Shown here one piece after another: positions 50,819-59,890 of a stretch of 64,000 bases of DNA. This stretch comes from Euzebya sp051004735 (GTDB lineage: Bacteria; Actinomycetota; Nitriliruptoria; Euzebyales; Euzebyaceae). The notes below the pieces were generated by a model. That model worked only from the letters and a program-made list of their open reading frames with translations. It did no database searches and was not told the DNA's origin. The position numbers and the translations under genes were made by a program. Location: positions 31,657-95,656 of the forward strand of contig JBPCKA010000105.1 in assembly GCA_051004735.1 (NCBI GenBank), in the 5' to 3' direction. Positions within the stretch are counted from its first letter, which is position 1. Every line of letters begins with the position of its first letter.

Positions 50819-51946
50819 GTGCGCATCAAGACTTGGATGGCTCTGTTGCTCGTACTGGCTGTGCTAGGAGCCGCCTGTACATCAACCAGCGACGACACCA
50901 CCGACAACTCCACCGACACCACCGAGGCAGCGACACCTGACGATGAAGCCACCGCAACCGGTGACTCCTCCGATGACGTCGCCACCAACACCGGGGCAGA
51001 GGGATCGACCCTGCAGGCCACCATCGACAACGGTGCGGTGGAGTGTGGCGTCAACGGTCAGCTGAACGGCTTCAGCCTGAACGAGGGTGGGGAGTACTCC
51101 GGCCTGGACGTCGACTACTGCCGCGCGATTGCCGCCGCGGTGCTGGGCGACCCCGACGCCGTCAACTACACCGACCTGAACGCGGAGACGCGCTTCACCG
51201 CGCTGCAGTCTGGCGAGGTCGATGTCCTCAGCCGTAACGGCACCTGGACTGCTTCCCGCGATGGGGAGTTGGGTCTGCAGTGGACCACCACGACCTATTA
51301 CGACGGTCAGGGCATGCTCGTCAACGCCGACGACGCGGCGCAGGAAGTCGCCGACATGGACGGCTACCTCATCTGTGTCCAGACTGGTACCACCACCGAG
51401 CTGAACCTTGAGACCTACTTCGACACCCTGGGCATCGGCTACGAGCCGGTCAACGTCGCCGATGAGGCCGCAGCCACCGAGAACTTCTCCTCAGGTGCTT
51501 GTGACGGCTACACCACCGACCGTTCGGGCCTGGCATCCTTCGCCGCGACCTACACCGGTGGTGACGTTCGTATCGTCCCCGACGTCATGTCCAAGGAGCC
51601 GCTTGGTCCGGCCGTCCGTCAGGGCGACGACCAGTGGTTCGACATCGTCAACTGGGTGGTCTTTGCGACCTTCCAGGCTGAGGAGTTCGGCATCGACTCC
51701 AGCAACGTCGCCTCTTTCGACGCCGGCGCCAACGCCGACATCGCCCGTTTCTTGGGTGTGGAGGACGGCCAGACCACCGGTGCCGGCCTTGGCTTCCCCA
51801 GCGAGGACTGGGTCGTCAACGTGATCGAGGCCGTGGGTAACTACCAGGAGATCTTCGACCGCAACATTGCACCGCTGGGTCTGGACGAGGGTGTCAACCA
51901 GCTGTGGACCGAGGACGGTCTGCACTACGCGCCTCCCTACCGTTAG
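50819..51946 (+). CDS. aapJ: Amino-acid ABC transporter substrate-binding lipoprotein (AapJ-type)
   Basis: 375 residues. GTG start at 50819 with AAGGGA upstream. The signal peptide has lipobox LGAAC (about C20), followed by a Thr/Asp-rich linker. The binding domain (about 60-370) has the AapJ-type sequence: NGAVECGVNGQLNGFSLNEG, GEYSGLDVDYCRAIAAAVLG, RFTALQSGEVDVLSRN and GACDGYTTDRSGLASF. It delivers general or polar L-amino acids to the permease encoded downstream. A pair of hairpins follows its stop codon. Confidence 0.93.
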   Translation: MRIKTWMALLLVLAVLGAACTSTSDDTTDNSTDTTEAATPDDEATATGDSSDDVATNTGAEGSTLQATIDNGAVECGVNGQLNGFSLNEGGEYSGLDVDYCRAIAAAVLGDPDAVNYTDLNAETRFTALQSGEVDVLSRNGTWTASRDGELGLQWTTTTYYDGQGMLVNADDAAQEVADMDGYLICVQTGTTTELNLETYFDTLGIGYEPVNVADEAAATENFSSGACDGYTTDRSGLASFAATYTGGDVRIVPDVMSKEPLGPAVRQGDDQWFDIVNWVVFATFQAEEFGIDSSNVASFDAGANADIARFLGVEDGQTTGAGLGFPSEDWVVNVIEAVGNYQEIFDRNIAPLGLDEGVNQLWTEDGLHYAPPYR

Positions 51947-51955
51947 GTTCTGCGC

Positions 51956-51983
51956 GGCTGACCGCCACCAATGGTGGTCAGCC
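51956..51983 (+). terminator. Hairpin 1 after the binding-protein gene
   Basis: GGCTGA..CCACC (51956-51969) pairs with GGTGGTCAGCC (51973-51983) with a 3-base bulge and an AAT loop. Probably stabilises the 3' end of the abundant binding-protein message. Confidence 0.55.
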
Positions 51984-52005
51984 GTCGCTCACACTGAGTG
52001 ATCTC

Positions 52006-52035
52006 GTTGGGGCGGACGGAAACGTCCGCCCCAAC
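52006..52035 (+). terminator. Hairpin 2: 13-bp perfect stem with GAAA loop
   Basis: GTTGGGGCGGACG (52006-52018), GAAA loop, CGTCCGCCCCAAC (52023-52035), followed by TGGTTTGTAATTT. It is the strongest terminator-like structure in the window and lies within an operon, so partial termination would lower permease expression relative to the binding protein. Confidence 0.8.
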
Positions 52036-52095
52036 TGGTTTGTAATTTGGCACACTCACGTCACCCCAGTCGGGGATCCAGCACCAGGAGGTCCC

Positions 52096-53328
52096 GTGTC
52101 AACCACAGCGTCAATGCCGCCGCTGCGTAGCCAGGAGAACCCGCCGATCTACCGGGACGTCAGATTCCTGCGCTGGGTCGGTCAGATCCTGGTGCTCGTG
52201 GTGATCATCGCCGTCGCTGTCTACCTGTTCGGCAACGTCACCACGAATCTGGAGGACACCGGTTTGCCGGCGCCGGGCTTTCGGTGGAGGGGTCTGCTGC
52301 ATTCTCCCTTCACCGGCTTCGGGTTCATGCAGGGCAAGTTCGGGTCAGCCATACCAGGGCTGTCCGATGCCGCGGACCTGACCGTTGCCGGGGCGTTCAA
52401 GGCCGGCTATCTCAACACCGTGCGCGTGATCCTGGTAGGAATCCCAGGCTGCACGATCCTGGGCATCCTGATCGGTATCGCCCGTCTGTCCAACAACGTG
52501 GCGGTCCGCACGTTTGGCACGGTCTACGTCGAGACCTTCCGCAACATCCCCGCGCTGGTCTGGATCTTCCTGGCCTACTCGGGCGTGGCCCTGGGTGTGC
52601 TCCCGGCGATCATCGACGCGCCCACCCCGCTCAACTCCTTTGTCTTTTCCAACCGCGGTGTCGGGATCCCGTGGTTGAACCCTGGGGCCAGCGCGTTGAC
52701 CTTCGTAGGTTTCATCGGGCTTGGCCTGGTCGCAGCGGTCCTGGTTGCCGCCTACCGTGGCCGGGTCAACGCGAAGACCGGCAAGCCCTCACGAGGTGGC
52801 CTGTTCGCCATCGGGGCGTTCATCCTCATGCTGGCCATCGGCAACTTCATCGCCGGTAGTCCCCTGGCGCTTGACCCCGCCACCATCCAGGGTCGCCAGG
52901 TCGGCGGTGGATTGAACATCGACGTGCGGTACTTCGCCCTCACGATCGCGTTGACGCTGTACACCGCATCCCACGTCGCCGAGATAGTCCGCGGGGCGAT
53001 CCAGGCCATCCACAAGGGCCAGAGCGAGGCGGCCAACGCCATTGCCCTGAGCACGTTCCAGCGCTATCGGTTCGTGATCCTGCCTCAGGCGTTTCGGATC
53101 ATGATCCCACCCCTGGCCAACCAGTACCTCAACATCACCAAGAACTCCTCCTTGGCCGTCGCCGTGGGGTTCATCGAGGTGGCCGCCATCTTCCAACGCA
53201 TCGTCAACAACGCCGCCCCAGCCGTCCAAGGCGTGATCATCCTGATGGGTCTGTATCTGTCGTTCAGCCTGACCATCTCGCTGATCGCCAACATCATCAA
53301 CAGTCGACTGGCGTTGGAGAGCCGATGA
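52096..53328 (+). CDS. aapQ: Amino-acid ABC transporter permease (AapQ-type)
   Basis: 410 residues. GTG 52096 is chosen for its strong AGGAGG site; the frame is open upstream to 51904. About eight helices: one near 27-48, then the permease core. The HisM-type EAA loop is in HKGQSEAANAIALSTFQRYRFVILPQAFR, about 100 residues from the C-terminus. The long loop between helices and the VETFRNIPALVWIFLAY motif are typical of AapQ. It forms the channel with AapM, and the two overlap by 4 bases. Confidence 0.92.
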   Translation: MSTTASMPPLRSQENPPIYRDVRFLRWVGQILVLVVIIAVAVYLFGNVTTNLEDTGLPAPGFRWRGLLHSPFTGFGFMQGKFGSAIPGLSDAADLTVAGAFKAGYLNTVRVILVGIPGCTILGILIGIARLSNNVAVRTFGTVYVETFRNIPALVWIFLAYSGVALGVLPAIIDAPTPLNSFVFSNRGVGIPWLNPGASALTFVGFIGLGLVAAVLVAAYRGRVNAKTGKPSRGGLFAIGAFILMLAIGNFIAGSPLALDPATIQGRQVGGGLNIDVRYFALTIALTLYTASHVAEIVRGAIQAIHKGQSEAANAIALSTFQRYRFVILPQAFRIMIPPLANQYLNITKNSSLAVAVGFIEVAAIFQRIVNNAAPAVQGVIILMGLYLSFSLTISLIANIINSRLALESR

Positions 53329-54614
53329 GCACCATCGCCACCGACACCCCCGGGCCCCAGGACAACCCGGTCGCCCCTGACGCACCGCTGCCACCGGGGC
53401 TGGACGAGGGTCTTTCGGGCCTGATCCGCAAGAACCTCTTCAAAGACACCAAGAACTCGATCCTGACCATCGTGTTCGGCGTGATCATGGTGTACGCCGT
53501 CTACAAGGCGGTCGGGTTTGTCTTCTTCAACGACAAGCCGACACCCGATGGCGGGCTGCGAAGTGCCTGGGACGTCATCCGATTGCCACTGCCGGTCTAC
53601 ATGGTGGGCACAGGCTTTGCCGGTACTGGCATCGGGTTCGCCAAACTGTGGGCCGCGATCTACACCCTCGCCTTCGCTCTGGGATTCAGCGCCGGCAAGG
53701 TGAAGGACGACGCCACCCCACCGATCTCGGGACGCGCCCGTGCCGGGATCATGTTCCCGCCGATCATCGGTGCCGTAGCCGTCCTCAGCCTGACCCAGAC
53801 CATCACTCCCACACTCCTCACCGTGGCGATCGCCGTGCCGTTCGTGCTTGGCCAGCAGTTGCCCCGGTTCCTGCCCGAGTCGGTGATGAAACGCAAAGCG
53901 ATGATCCTGCTGGTCTTGGTCGCACTGACGTTCGGGCTTGAAACCGGCTTCAATCCGGGCAACGTCGACGACTTCGGCGGGTTGCTGCTGACCGTCAACG
54001 TGGCGTTCATCTCAATCGCGCTGTGTTTCCCTCTGGGTGTCGTCCTGGCGCTGACCCGGCGGTCACGCTTCGTGCTGCTCAAGCCGGTGGCGATCCTGTA
54101 CATCGAATTGATCCGCGGGGTGCCGTTGATCACCCTGCTGTTCATGGGCCAGTTCGCCTTGGGATTCTTCTTCCCACCGGGAACGGGCCTGCCGCCGGCG
54201 GTGATCAGGGCCATCATCATGTTCACCCTGTTCAGTGCCGCCTACGTCGCCGAGATCGTGCGTGGGGGTCTGCAATCGGTGCCGTCGGGGCAGACGGAGG
54301 CGGGTCAGGCTGTGGGGCTTTCGCCGCTGACCATCACCCGACGGATCGTGCTGCCGCAGGCGCTGCGGAACTCGATCCCGGCACTTGTCGGGCAGTTCAT
54401 CGCCCTGCTGAAGGACACGACACTGCTGGTGATCATCAGTCAGTTCGACCTTTTGGGGGTGTCTGATCCGATCCTTGCCAGCGGGGAGTTCCAGAATCAG
54501 GGTTACCAGCCCGAGGTCTACGCCTTCGTGGGATTCATCTTCTGGGTCATCTGCTTTGCCATGTCCCGTGCTTCGCAACGACTTGAAACCAAATTGGGAG
54601 TGGGTACTCGATGA
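53325..54614 (+). CDS. aapM: Amino-acid ABC transporter permease (AapM-type)
   Basis: 429 residues with about eight or nine helices. The conserved loop is SGQTEAGQAVGLSPLTITRRIVLPQALR near 325-352, and IELIRGVPLITLLFMGQFAL lies near 264. The N-terminal ~40 residues are Pro/Asp rich and cytosolic. ATGA overlaps with aapQ and aapP link the three proteins in one transcript. Confidence 0.92.
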   Translation: MSTIATDTPGPQDNPVAPDAPLPPGLDEGLSGLIRKNLFKDTKNSILTIVFGVIMVYAVYKAVGFVFFNDKPTPDGGLRSAWDVIRLPLPVYMVGTGFAGTGIGFAKLWAAIYTLAFALGFSAGKVKDDATPPISGRARAGIMFPPIIGAVAVLSLTQTITPTLLTVAIAVPFVLGQQLPRFLPESVMKRKAMILLVLVALTFGLETGFNPGNVDDFGGLLLTVNVAFISIALCFPLGVVLALTRRSRFVLLKPVAILYIELIRGVPLITLLFMGQFALGFFFPPGTGLPPAVIRAIIMFTLFSAAYVAEIVRGGLQSVPSGQTEAGQAVGLSPLTITRRIVLPQALRNSIPALVGQFIALLKDTTLLVIISQFDLLGVSDPILASGEFQNQGYQPEVYAFVGFIFWVICFAMSRASQRLETKLGVGTR

Positions 54615-55393
54615 GCAACGTGGAAGATCTTCGTTCCGGCGCACTTGAGGCGGGTGGGACCGGCGAACCCATCATCACCATGATCGACGTCGACAAGTTC
54701 TACGGCGATTTCCAGGCTCTGAAGGACATCAACCTGGTCGTAGGAGCCCAGGAGGTGGTCGTGGTCATCGGGCCCTCAGGGTCGGGCAAGTCCACGATGA
54801 TCAGGTGCGTGAACCACCTGGAAGAGCACACCAACGGCACCATCGTGGTCGATGGCATCGAGTTGTCACAGGATGTGCGCAACATCCAGGAGATCCGTCG
54901 CGAGTGCGGCATGGTTTTCCAGTCGTTCAACCTGTTCCCCCACATGACCGTGCTTGAGAACATCACGCTGGGGCCACGACAGGTTCGCAAGCAACCAAAG
55001 GCCGAGGCCGAGGCCGAGGGCATGCGTCTGCTGGAACTGGTACAGATTCCCGAGCAGGCACACAAGCAGCCTGGTCAGTTATCCGGTGGCCAGCAGCAGC
55101 GTGTGGCGATCGCCCGGGCGTTGGCGATGAAGCCGAAGGTCATGCTGTTCGATGAGCCCACCTCGGCCCTTGACCCCGAAATGGTCAAGGAGGTACTTGA
55201 TGCCATGCAGGACCTGGCCAAGTCCGGGATGACCATGATCGTGGTGACCCACGAGATGGGTTTCGCCCGCGCGGTGGCCGACCGGGTTGTGTTCATGGCA
55301 GACGGCGAGATCGTCGAGGTGGGAACCCCCGCCCACTTCTTCGACAACCCCCAGGAAGAACGGACCAAGCTGTTCCTCAGCCAGATCCTCTAG
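54611..55393 (+). CDS. aapP: Amino-acid ABC transporter ATPase (AapP/GlnQ-type)
   Basis: 260 residues. Walker A GPSGSGKST at 54-62, Q-loop FQSFNLFPHMTVLEN, signature LSGGQQQRVAIARAL near 157, Walker B VMLFDEPTSALDPEMV near 177 and H-loop VTHEMGFARAVADRV. This is the polar amino-acid importer subfamily. It completes a complete binding protein, two permeases and ATPase set. Confidence 0.94.
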   Translation: MSNVEDLRSGALEAGGTGEPIITMIDVDKFYGDFQALKDINLVVGAQEVVVVIGPSGSGKSTMIRCVNHLEEHTNGTIVVDGIELSQDVRNIQEIRRECGMVFQSFNLFPHMTVLENITLGPRQVRKQPKAEAEAEGMRLLELVQIPEQAHKQPGQLSGGQQQRVAIARALAMKPKVMLFDEPTSALDPEMVKEVLDAMQDLAKSGMTMIVVTHEMGFARAVADRVVFMADGEIVEVGTPAHFFDNPQEERTKLFLSQIL

Positions 55394-55427
55394 CAGCGGA
55401 CTGATCCATGGGCCGGGCGGACGCCCG

Positions 55428-55433
55428 TACTAT
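55428..55433 (+). promoter_or_regulatory. -10 hexamer TACTAT of glyS
   Basis: TACTAT follows a small CGGGC-GGAC-GCCCG hairpin that may end the transporter transcript. It leaves about 30 bases of leader with GGAG before the GTG at 55471. Confidence 0.45.
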
Positions 55434-55470
55434 TCGTCGTTCATCCACGCCCTTTCTTGGAGCCCAACCT

Positions 55471-56904
55471 GTGACCGCCGATCCCCATCTGCCCCCGGCC
55501 TTCGACCCTGCCTACCCCACGGTCGACCCATTGGCCGATGACACCGTGACCGACCATCACACCTCGATGGAGACCATCGTCGAGTTGTGCAAGCGTCGGG
55601 GCATCATCTTCCAAAGCTCCGAGATCTACGGAGGATTGCGGGGCGCATGGGACTTCGGGCCACTGGGGGTCGCGCTTAAGGACAACGTTCGGGCCGCGTG
55701 GAAGAAGCACATGTTCCAACTGCGCGACGACGTCGTGCCGTTGGAGGCCTCGATCCTGATGCACCCGCGTGTGTGGGAGGCATCAGGCCACGTCGGTGGC
55801 TTCACCGACCCGCTGGTGGAGTGCCGCAACTGCAACTCCCGCCTGCGTGAGGACCAGCTGCCGATCAACAAACATGGAAAGCCGTACTGCTCCAACTGCG
55901 GTCAGGCCGGACATCTGACCGAGGCCAAGGCCTTCAACCTGATGTTTCGGACATTTGTGGGCCCAACCGAGGACACCGCCGCCCAGGTGTGGATGCGCCC
56001 CGAGACAGCTCAGGGAATGTTCGTGGACTTCGCCCACGTCCAGTTGACCAGCCGAAAGAAGATCCCGTTCGGCATCGGACAGATCGGCCGTTCCTTCCGC
56101 AACGAGATCACCCCGCGCAACTTCATCTTCCGCGTGCGGGAGTTCGAGCAGATGGAGATGGAGTTCTTCTGCAAGCCCGGGACGGATGAGCAGTGGCATG
56201 CCTACTGGATCCGGCAGCGCTACGACTGGTATGCCCAGTACGGCATGAACCCAGACAACCTACGGATCCGGCCCCACGCCACCGACGAGTTGAGCCACTA
56301 CTCCAAAGGCACCGTCGACGTCGAGTACCGCTTCCCGATGGGATGGGGTGAACTGGAAGGGATCGCGAACCGTGGCGTATTCGACCTGACCCAGCACTCG
56401 GAGTTCAGCGGTAAGGACCTGTCCTACTTCGATCAGGCCGCCGACGAGCGCTACATCCCCGCCGTGATCGAGCCAGCGGCCGGCGTCGACCGGACCGTGC
56501 TCGCCTTCATGATCGATGCCTATGCGGAGGAGGAGGCGCCGGCGGCCAAGGGCGGGACCGAGACCCGGACGGTCATGCGGTTCCACCCCGACATCGCACC
56601 GGTCAAGGTCGCCGTTTTACCACTGTCGAAGAAGGAGACTCTGACCCCGACCGCCCGCGAGGTGAACGACCTGCTCAAACCGCACTTCACGGGCGTCGAC
56701 TATGACGAGGCCGGGCAGATCGGCCGTCGCTACCGGCGTCAGGACGAGGTCGGCACACCCTTCTGCGTCACGGTGGACTTTGAAACCGTCGAGCAGGACC
56801 GCGCCGTCACAGTGCGAGACCGCGACACGATGGGACAAGAGCGGATCCCGATCGAGGGGCTGGTCAGCTACCTGACCGATCGGTTCACGGCCGCCAGGAG
56901 TTGA
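55471..56904 (+). CDS. glyS: Glycyl-tRNA synthetase, homodimeric type
   Basis: 477 residues from GTG 55471 (GGAG 7 bases upstream, after the TACTAT hexamer). The frame is open to ATG 55408, which would lie in front of the promoter. Class II synthetase motifs: FQSSEIYGGLRGAWDFGPLG, motif 2 IGRSFRNEITPRNFIFRVREFEQME, and motif 3 IEPAAGVDRTVLAFMIDAY. A zinc-binding insert carries CRNC and CSNC. The C-terminal anticodon-binding domain (about 355-477) follows. It is convergent with the phospholipid operon. Confidence 0.94.
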   Translation: MTADPHLPPAFDPAYPTVDPLADDTVTDHHTSMETIVELCKRRGIIFQSSEIYGGLRGAWDFGPLGVALKDNVRAAWKKHMFQLRDDVVPLEASILMHPRVWEASGHVGGFTDPLVECRNCNSRLREDQLPINKHGKPYCSNCGQAGHLTEAKAFNLMFRTFVGPTEDTAAQVWMRPETAQGMFVDFAHVQLTSRKKIPFGIGQIGRSFRNEITPRNFIFRVREFEQMEMEFFCKPGTDEQWHAYWIRQRYDWYAQYGMNPDNLRIRPHATDELSHYSKGTVDVEYRFPMGWGELEGIANRGVFDLTQHSEFSGKDLSYFDQAADERYIPAVIEPAAGVDRTVLAFMIDAYAEEEAPAAKGGTETRTVMRFHPDIAPVKVAVLPLSKKETLTPTAREVNDLLKPHFTGVDYDEAGQIGRRYRRQDEVGTPFCVTVDFETVEQDRAVTVRDRDTMGQERIPIEGLVSYLTDRFTAARS

Positions 56905-56915
56905 CTGTCCTGGCC

Positions 56916-58268
56916 TCACCGCCAGACGGTGAGCAGTGCTCCCCACCCCAGGACGAACGCAGCACTGCCCGCGATGACCAGTAGCGCATGAATGCGGGGC
57001 GACCAGCCTTGCGGCAGCCTGCCAGACCACACCAGCCGTGCCACCAGCCACACCACGCCTGCGACCACGGCCATGCGCGCACCACGGGCCACCAAAGACC
57101 AGCCCGCCCATTGCCACCACCCGATATCGGTGCCGGCTGCCACGACGTTGAAGACCTTGACGGGGATGCCCGACAGAGGCTGGGTCAGGACGCCACTGGC
57201 GCCGCCATCCGCAAGCACAGCGGCTGCCTGCGGCGCCATCCGGTCGGTGACGGCCAACAAGGGCCATGACCACCCTGCCCGCGCGAGTTGCAGCGCCACG
57301 ACCCCGCCGACGGCGGAGCTCAGCGCCGTGACCGCCACGAACCGGTGTGCCAGGCGAGGGGCAGCCAGGACCATCCCTGCCAGCATCAGATCCGGGATCA
57401 GCGGCCAGACGGTGGCTTCGGCGAAGGCCCACACCGCCAGGATCAGCAGTCCACGACGGGTCGCGTTGTCCCGCAACCGTGAGCTGAGCATGACCAGTCG
57501 TCCCTCGACCGGACCGGGGAGTCGCACCGCAGAACTGGCGTGTCGGGCCCGCTGGGTAACCTGGCGAGCCGACTCCCCAGGAAGGGAATTCAGCGGGCGG
57601 CCGAACCCGACCGACATGGGTTGAGGGGTGAGCGAACTGGCGCCGGGGGGCAGGACCCGAGCCGTGCCGTCGACCCTGACTCCTACCAGCGTGGCCTCGA
57701 GTTCGGTTGCCAGCCGCCCGACACCGCTGCGCCATTGCTCAGCGTCCACCCGACGTGATCCCTGCGGAAAGATGATCACGTCATGGCCCAGTTCCAGCAG
57801 CCTGGCTGCCTGACGCAGGCCGCCATCGCCGTCTCGGGGAAAGGGGAAGGCGCCGACCGCGAACGTGGCGACCACTCGGCGTCTCAGAGAACGGAACCAA
57901 TGATCCGCAGCGGCGGCCGCCACCACGCGCCGGCCACCCACCCGGCTGAGGGCGACCTGGATGGCGATGGTGTCGGCGTGAGAGTGGTGGTCACAGACCA
58001 GCACACACGGTCGGGGAGGAAGGTTCTGGGTACCGACAACGCGAAGGGGACCCACGACCCGAACAAGCGGTCTCCACCACAGCAGCATCACCAGTCGTCG
58101 CAGCATGCGGACCGGCGCACTGATGGTGACTGCCGACCATCGGTCCAGGGGGTCCGCCACAAGTACGGGGCTGGTGGGGTGGGCTGTGGTCCGGCCGGTG
58201 GCGGGTGCAGCGGTTGTGATCATGGTCGGACCCTGGACTGCCGCGGCGCTGTGCACCTCAGGGTTCAC
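56916..58268 (-). CDS. PlsC-type acyltransferase fused to a membrane domain
   Basis: 450 residues. The acyltransferase part (about 70-260) has the HX4D motif in CDHHSHADT and FPQGSRR in place of FPEGTRS, so glycerolipid acylation at the membrane is likely. The C-terminal half (about 270-450) has five or six helices (LAVWAFAEATVWPLIPDLML; SGVLTQPLSGIPVKVFNV) resembling the DedA/YqaA type of membrane protein. The GTG at 58268 has AGGGGA upstream; ATG 58223 is an alternative. Third gene of a minus-strand lipid operon. The fusion order is unusual. Confidence 0.82.
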   Translation of the reverse strand: MNPEVHSAAAVQGPTMITTAAPATGRTTAHPTSPVLVADPLDRWSAVTISAPVRMLRRLVMLLWWRPLVRVVGPLRVVGTQNLPPRPCVLVCDHHSHADTIAIQVALSRVGGRRVVAAAAADHWFRSLRRRVVATFAVGAFPFPRDGDGGLRQAARLLELGHDVIIFPQGSRRVDAEQWRSGVGRLATELEATLVGVRVDGTARVLPPGASSLTPQPMSVGFGRPLNSLPGESARQVTQRARHASSAVRLPGPVEGRLVMLSSRLRDNATRRGLLILAVWAFAEATVWPLIPDLMLAGMVLAAPRLAHRFVAVTALSSAVGGVVALQLARAGWSWPLLAVTDRMAPQAAAVLADGGASGVLTQPLSGIPVKVFNVVAAGTDIGWWQWAGWSLVARGARMAVVAGVVWLVARLVWSGRLPQGWSPRIHALLVIAGSAAFVLGWGALLTVWR

Positions 58269-58320
58269 CCCCGACTATCCCCTACGCACCCCTTGGTTTG
58301 GCTGCGCACCTTCGGGTGTG

Positions 58321-59178
58321 TCAAGACGACAGCACCAGTACCGCCCAGGCCAGCGGTGCGGTCACCAGCAGCGAATCGACCCGGTCCAACAGGCCGCCGA
58401 AGCCGGGAAGCCATGACCCGGCGTCCTTACAGCCGGCCGTACGCTTGACCAGGGACTCCAACAGATCCCCCCAGGTCGACGCAACCGCGACCGCACCCCC
58501 CAGCAGCGGTGCCGACCACAGCGCTAGACCGGCCACATCGGCCGTGATCGCCGCTCCCACCGTTGCCAACACGGCGGCGCCCAGCAGTCCCTCCCAGGTC
58601 TTGTGCGGCGACAGTCGGGCGGCCAGTGGGTGTCGACCCAGGGTCGCTCCGCCGACGAAACCGCCAATATCAGCGGTTGCTGTCGCCACCCCCAACAAGG
58701 GCAGCAGCGGCAGTGGCAGGACCGCCAACGCGGAGCAGGTCGCACCGATCCACAACACAGTCATGCAACTGGCGGCCAGGTCGCTGAACCCGTTTTGGAG
58801 GTCCTGGGTCACCAACGGCGGGATGGTGCAGGCCAGCAGCACCACGGCCAGCACAACCAACCAACGGGTACCGCCCAGCATGGTCGCCAGCGGCAACGAA
58901 CCACCCGCGGCAATCACGACACGACGCGAGTGGTGACCGATGATTGTCAGCCGAGCACACTCGGTGGCAGCGATTACCCCGCACCCAGTCGCCAGGACCA
59001 CCACACCTGCGCGACCCAAGGCCAAAGCCGCGAACCACACGACGGCGATCAACAGCCAGGTACGTAGGCGGGCGGTCAGCACGGCGATGTCGGGACGACG
59101 GCGCACACCCCACAGAACCAGGCCACCCACACCGAACAGCCCGGCGACTCGGGGGATCACCGCAATCAGATCACTCAT
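58321..59178 (-). CDS. cdsA: Phosphatidate cytidylyltransferase (CdsA-type)
   Basis: 285 residues with about eight helices. The family signature is near the C-terminus: ESLVKRTAGCKDAGSWLPGFGG followed by LLDRVDSL (the consensus GHGG reads GFGG). SPHKTWEGLLGA is the second conserved block. It makes CDP-diacylglycerol from phosphatidic acid. The ATG at 59178 overlaps the stop of the CDP-alcohol phosphotransferase gene (ATGA); the longer frame to 59373 is rejected because it would lie inside that gene. Confidence 0.9.
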   Translation of the reverse strand: MSDLIAVIPRVAGLFGVGGLVLWGVRRRPDIAVLTARLRTWLLIAVVWFAALALGRAGVVVLATGCGVIAATECARLTIIGHHSRRVVIAAGGSLPLATMLGGTRWLVVLAVVLLACTIPPLVTQDLQNGFSDLAASCMTVLWIGATCSALAVLPLPLLPLLGVATATADIGGFVGGATLGRHPLAARLSPHKTWEGLLGAAVLATVGAAITADVAGLALWSAPLLGGAVAVASTWGDLLESLVKRTAGCKDAGSWLPGFGGLLDRVDSLLVTAPLAWAVLVLSS

Positions 59179-59840
59179 CTGTCCGACACATCCCGTGCTA
59201 GATGCGCCCAACGCCACACCAGTCCCACAACGCTCACACCGGCCAACAACCACACCGTGATGCCTGCCGCTGGCGGGTGCCATACGGCGACAATCAACCC
59301 CACGCCGACCAGGATGTTGCGGTCGGGTTTGCCGCCTGCGCCCGCGAAGTGCCGTCGGCCCGTGACTGCCCAACCGATGGCTGACACGCTGTCGGCAGCC
59401 AGCATCGCCACCATCGCGATCACCGCACCCCCTGGCGCAACCGGCAGCAGGGCAGCCGCCAGGGCGACGTCGCCTGCTCGATCGGTCATCTCACCAAGCA
59501 CCGCTCCGGAGGGATGAACCGTACGGGACTGCCGCGCGATCTGGCCGTCAGCGACCGCGCAGAGCAGTCGCGCCAGCACCAGGGGCAGAACCGCCAGCCA
59601 GACGGTCGCGCTGACCGTTGCCCCCAGCAGCACGGCCACAGCGCTCAGCGCGGCCAGTCCGGTCCCGATCCAGGTGATCCGGTCGGCACTCACCCCGGCG
59701 CTGACCGCCCACCGCACCGGGCGCGACAGAACAATGGCGGTGACGGACTTGAGGGCGTACAGCCCACCGCCATCCACATCTGGGCTGCGGTCGGGTGAGG
59801 CGCTGGTAGAGGTCATGGCCTGACCATGCGCCCGGTTCAC
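59175..59840 (-). CDS. CDP-alcohol phosphatidyltransferase
   Basis: 221 residues with about six helices. The full catalytic motif DGx2ARx8...Gx3Dx3D is present: ADGQIARQSRTVHPSG and GEMTDRAGD (about 97-125). It joins CDP-diacylglycerol and an alcohol; the head group cannot be decided. The GTG at 59840 has GGAGG 9 bases upstream, better than the ATG at 59816. Together with CdsA and the PlsC fusion it gives a three-step route from lysophosphatidate to a phospholipid. Confidence 0.88.
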   Translation of the reverse strand: MNRAHGQAMTSTSASPDRSPDVDGGGLYALKSVTAIVLSRPVRWAVSAGVSADRITWIGTGLAALSAVAVLLGATVSATVWLAVLPLVLARLLCAVADGQIARQSRTVHPSGAVLGEMTDRAGDVALAAALLPVAPGGAVIAMVAMLAADSVSAIGWAVTGRRHFAGAGGKPDRNILVGVGLIVAVWHPPAAGITVWLLAGVSVVGLVWRWAHLARDVSDR

Positions 59841-59874
59841 CCATCAGGGCCTCCGGGGCAACCCTGAAGTTCTG

Positions 59875-59890
59875 CTGAGGTCTACCTCAG
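59875..59890. promoter_or_regulatory. Near-palindrome CTGAGGTCTACCTCAG
   Basis: A 7-bp inverted repeat with a CT centre. It overlaps the stop of the upstream membrane protein gene and lies 34 bases before the lipid-operon start. It could be an operator or a weak terminator. Confidence 0.3.

Noticed and set aside
56617..57735. 372-codon minus-strand frame spanning the glyS end and the PlsC gene
   Set aside because: It overlaps two recognised genes in other frames, and its Arg/Gly-rich composition is typical of a shadow.
59179..59373. 65-residue N-terminal extension of CdsA
   Set aside because: It overlaps the CDP-alcohol phosphotransferase gene, lacks hydrophobic helices, and the ATGA overlap start at 59178 is normal for this genome.
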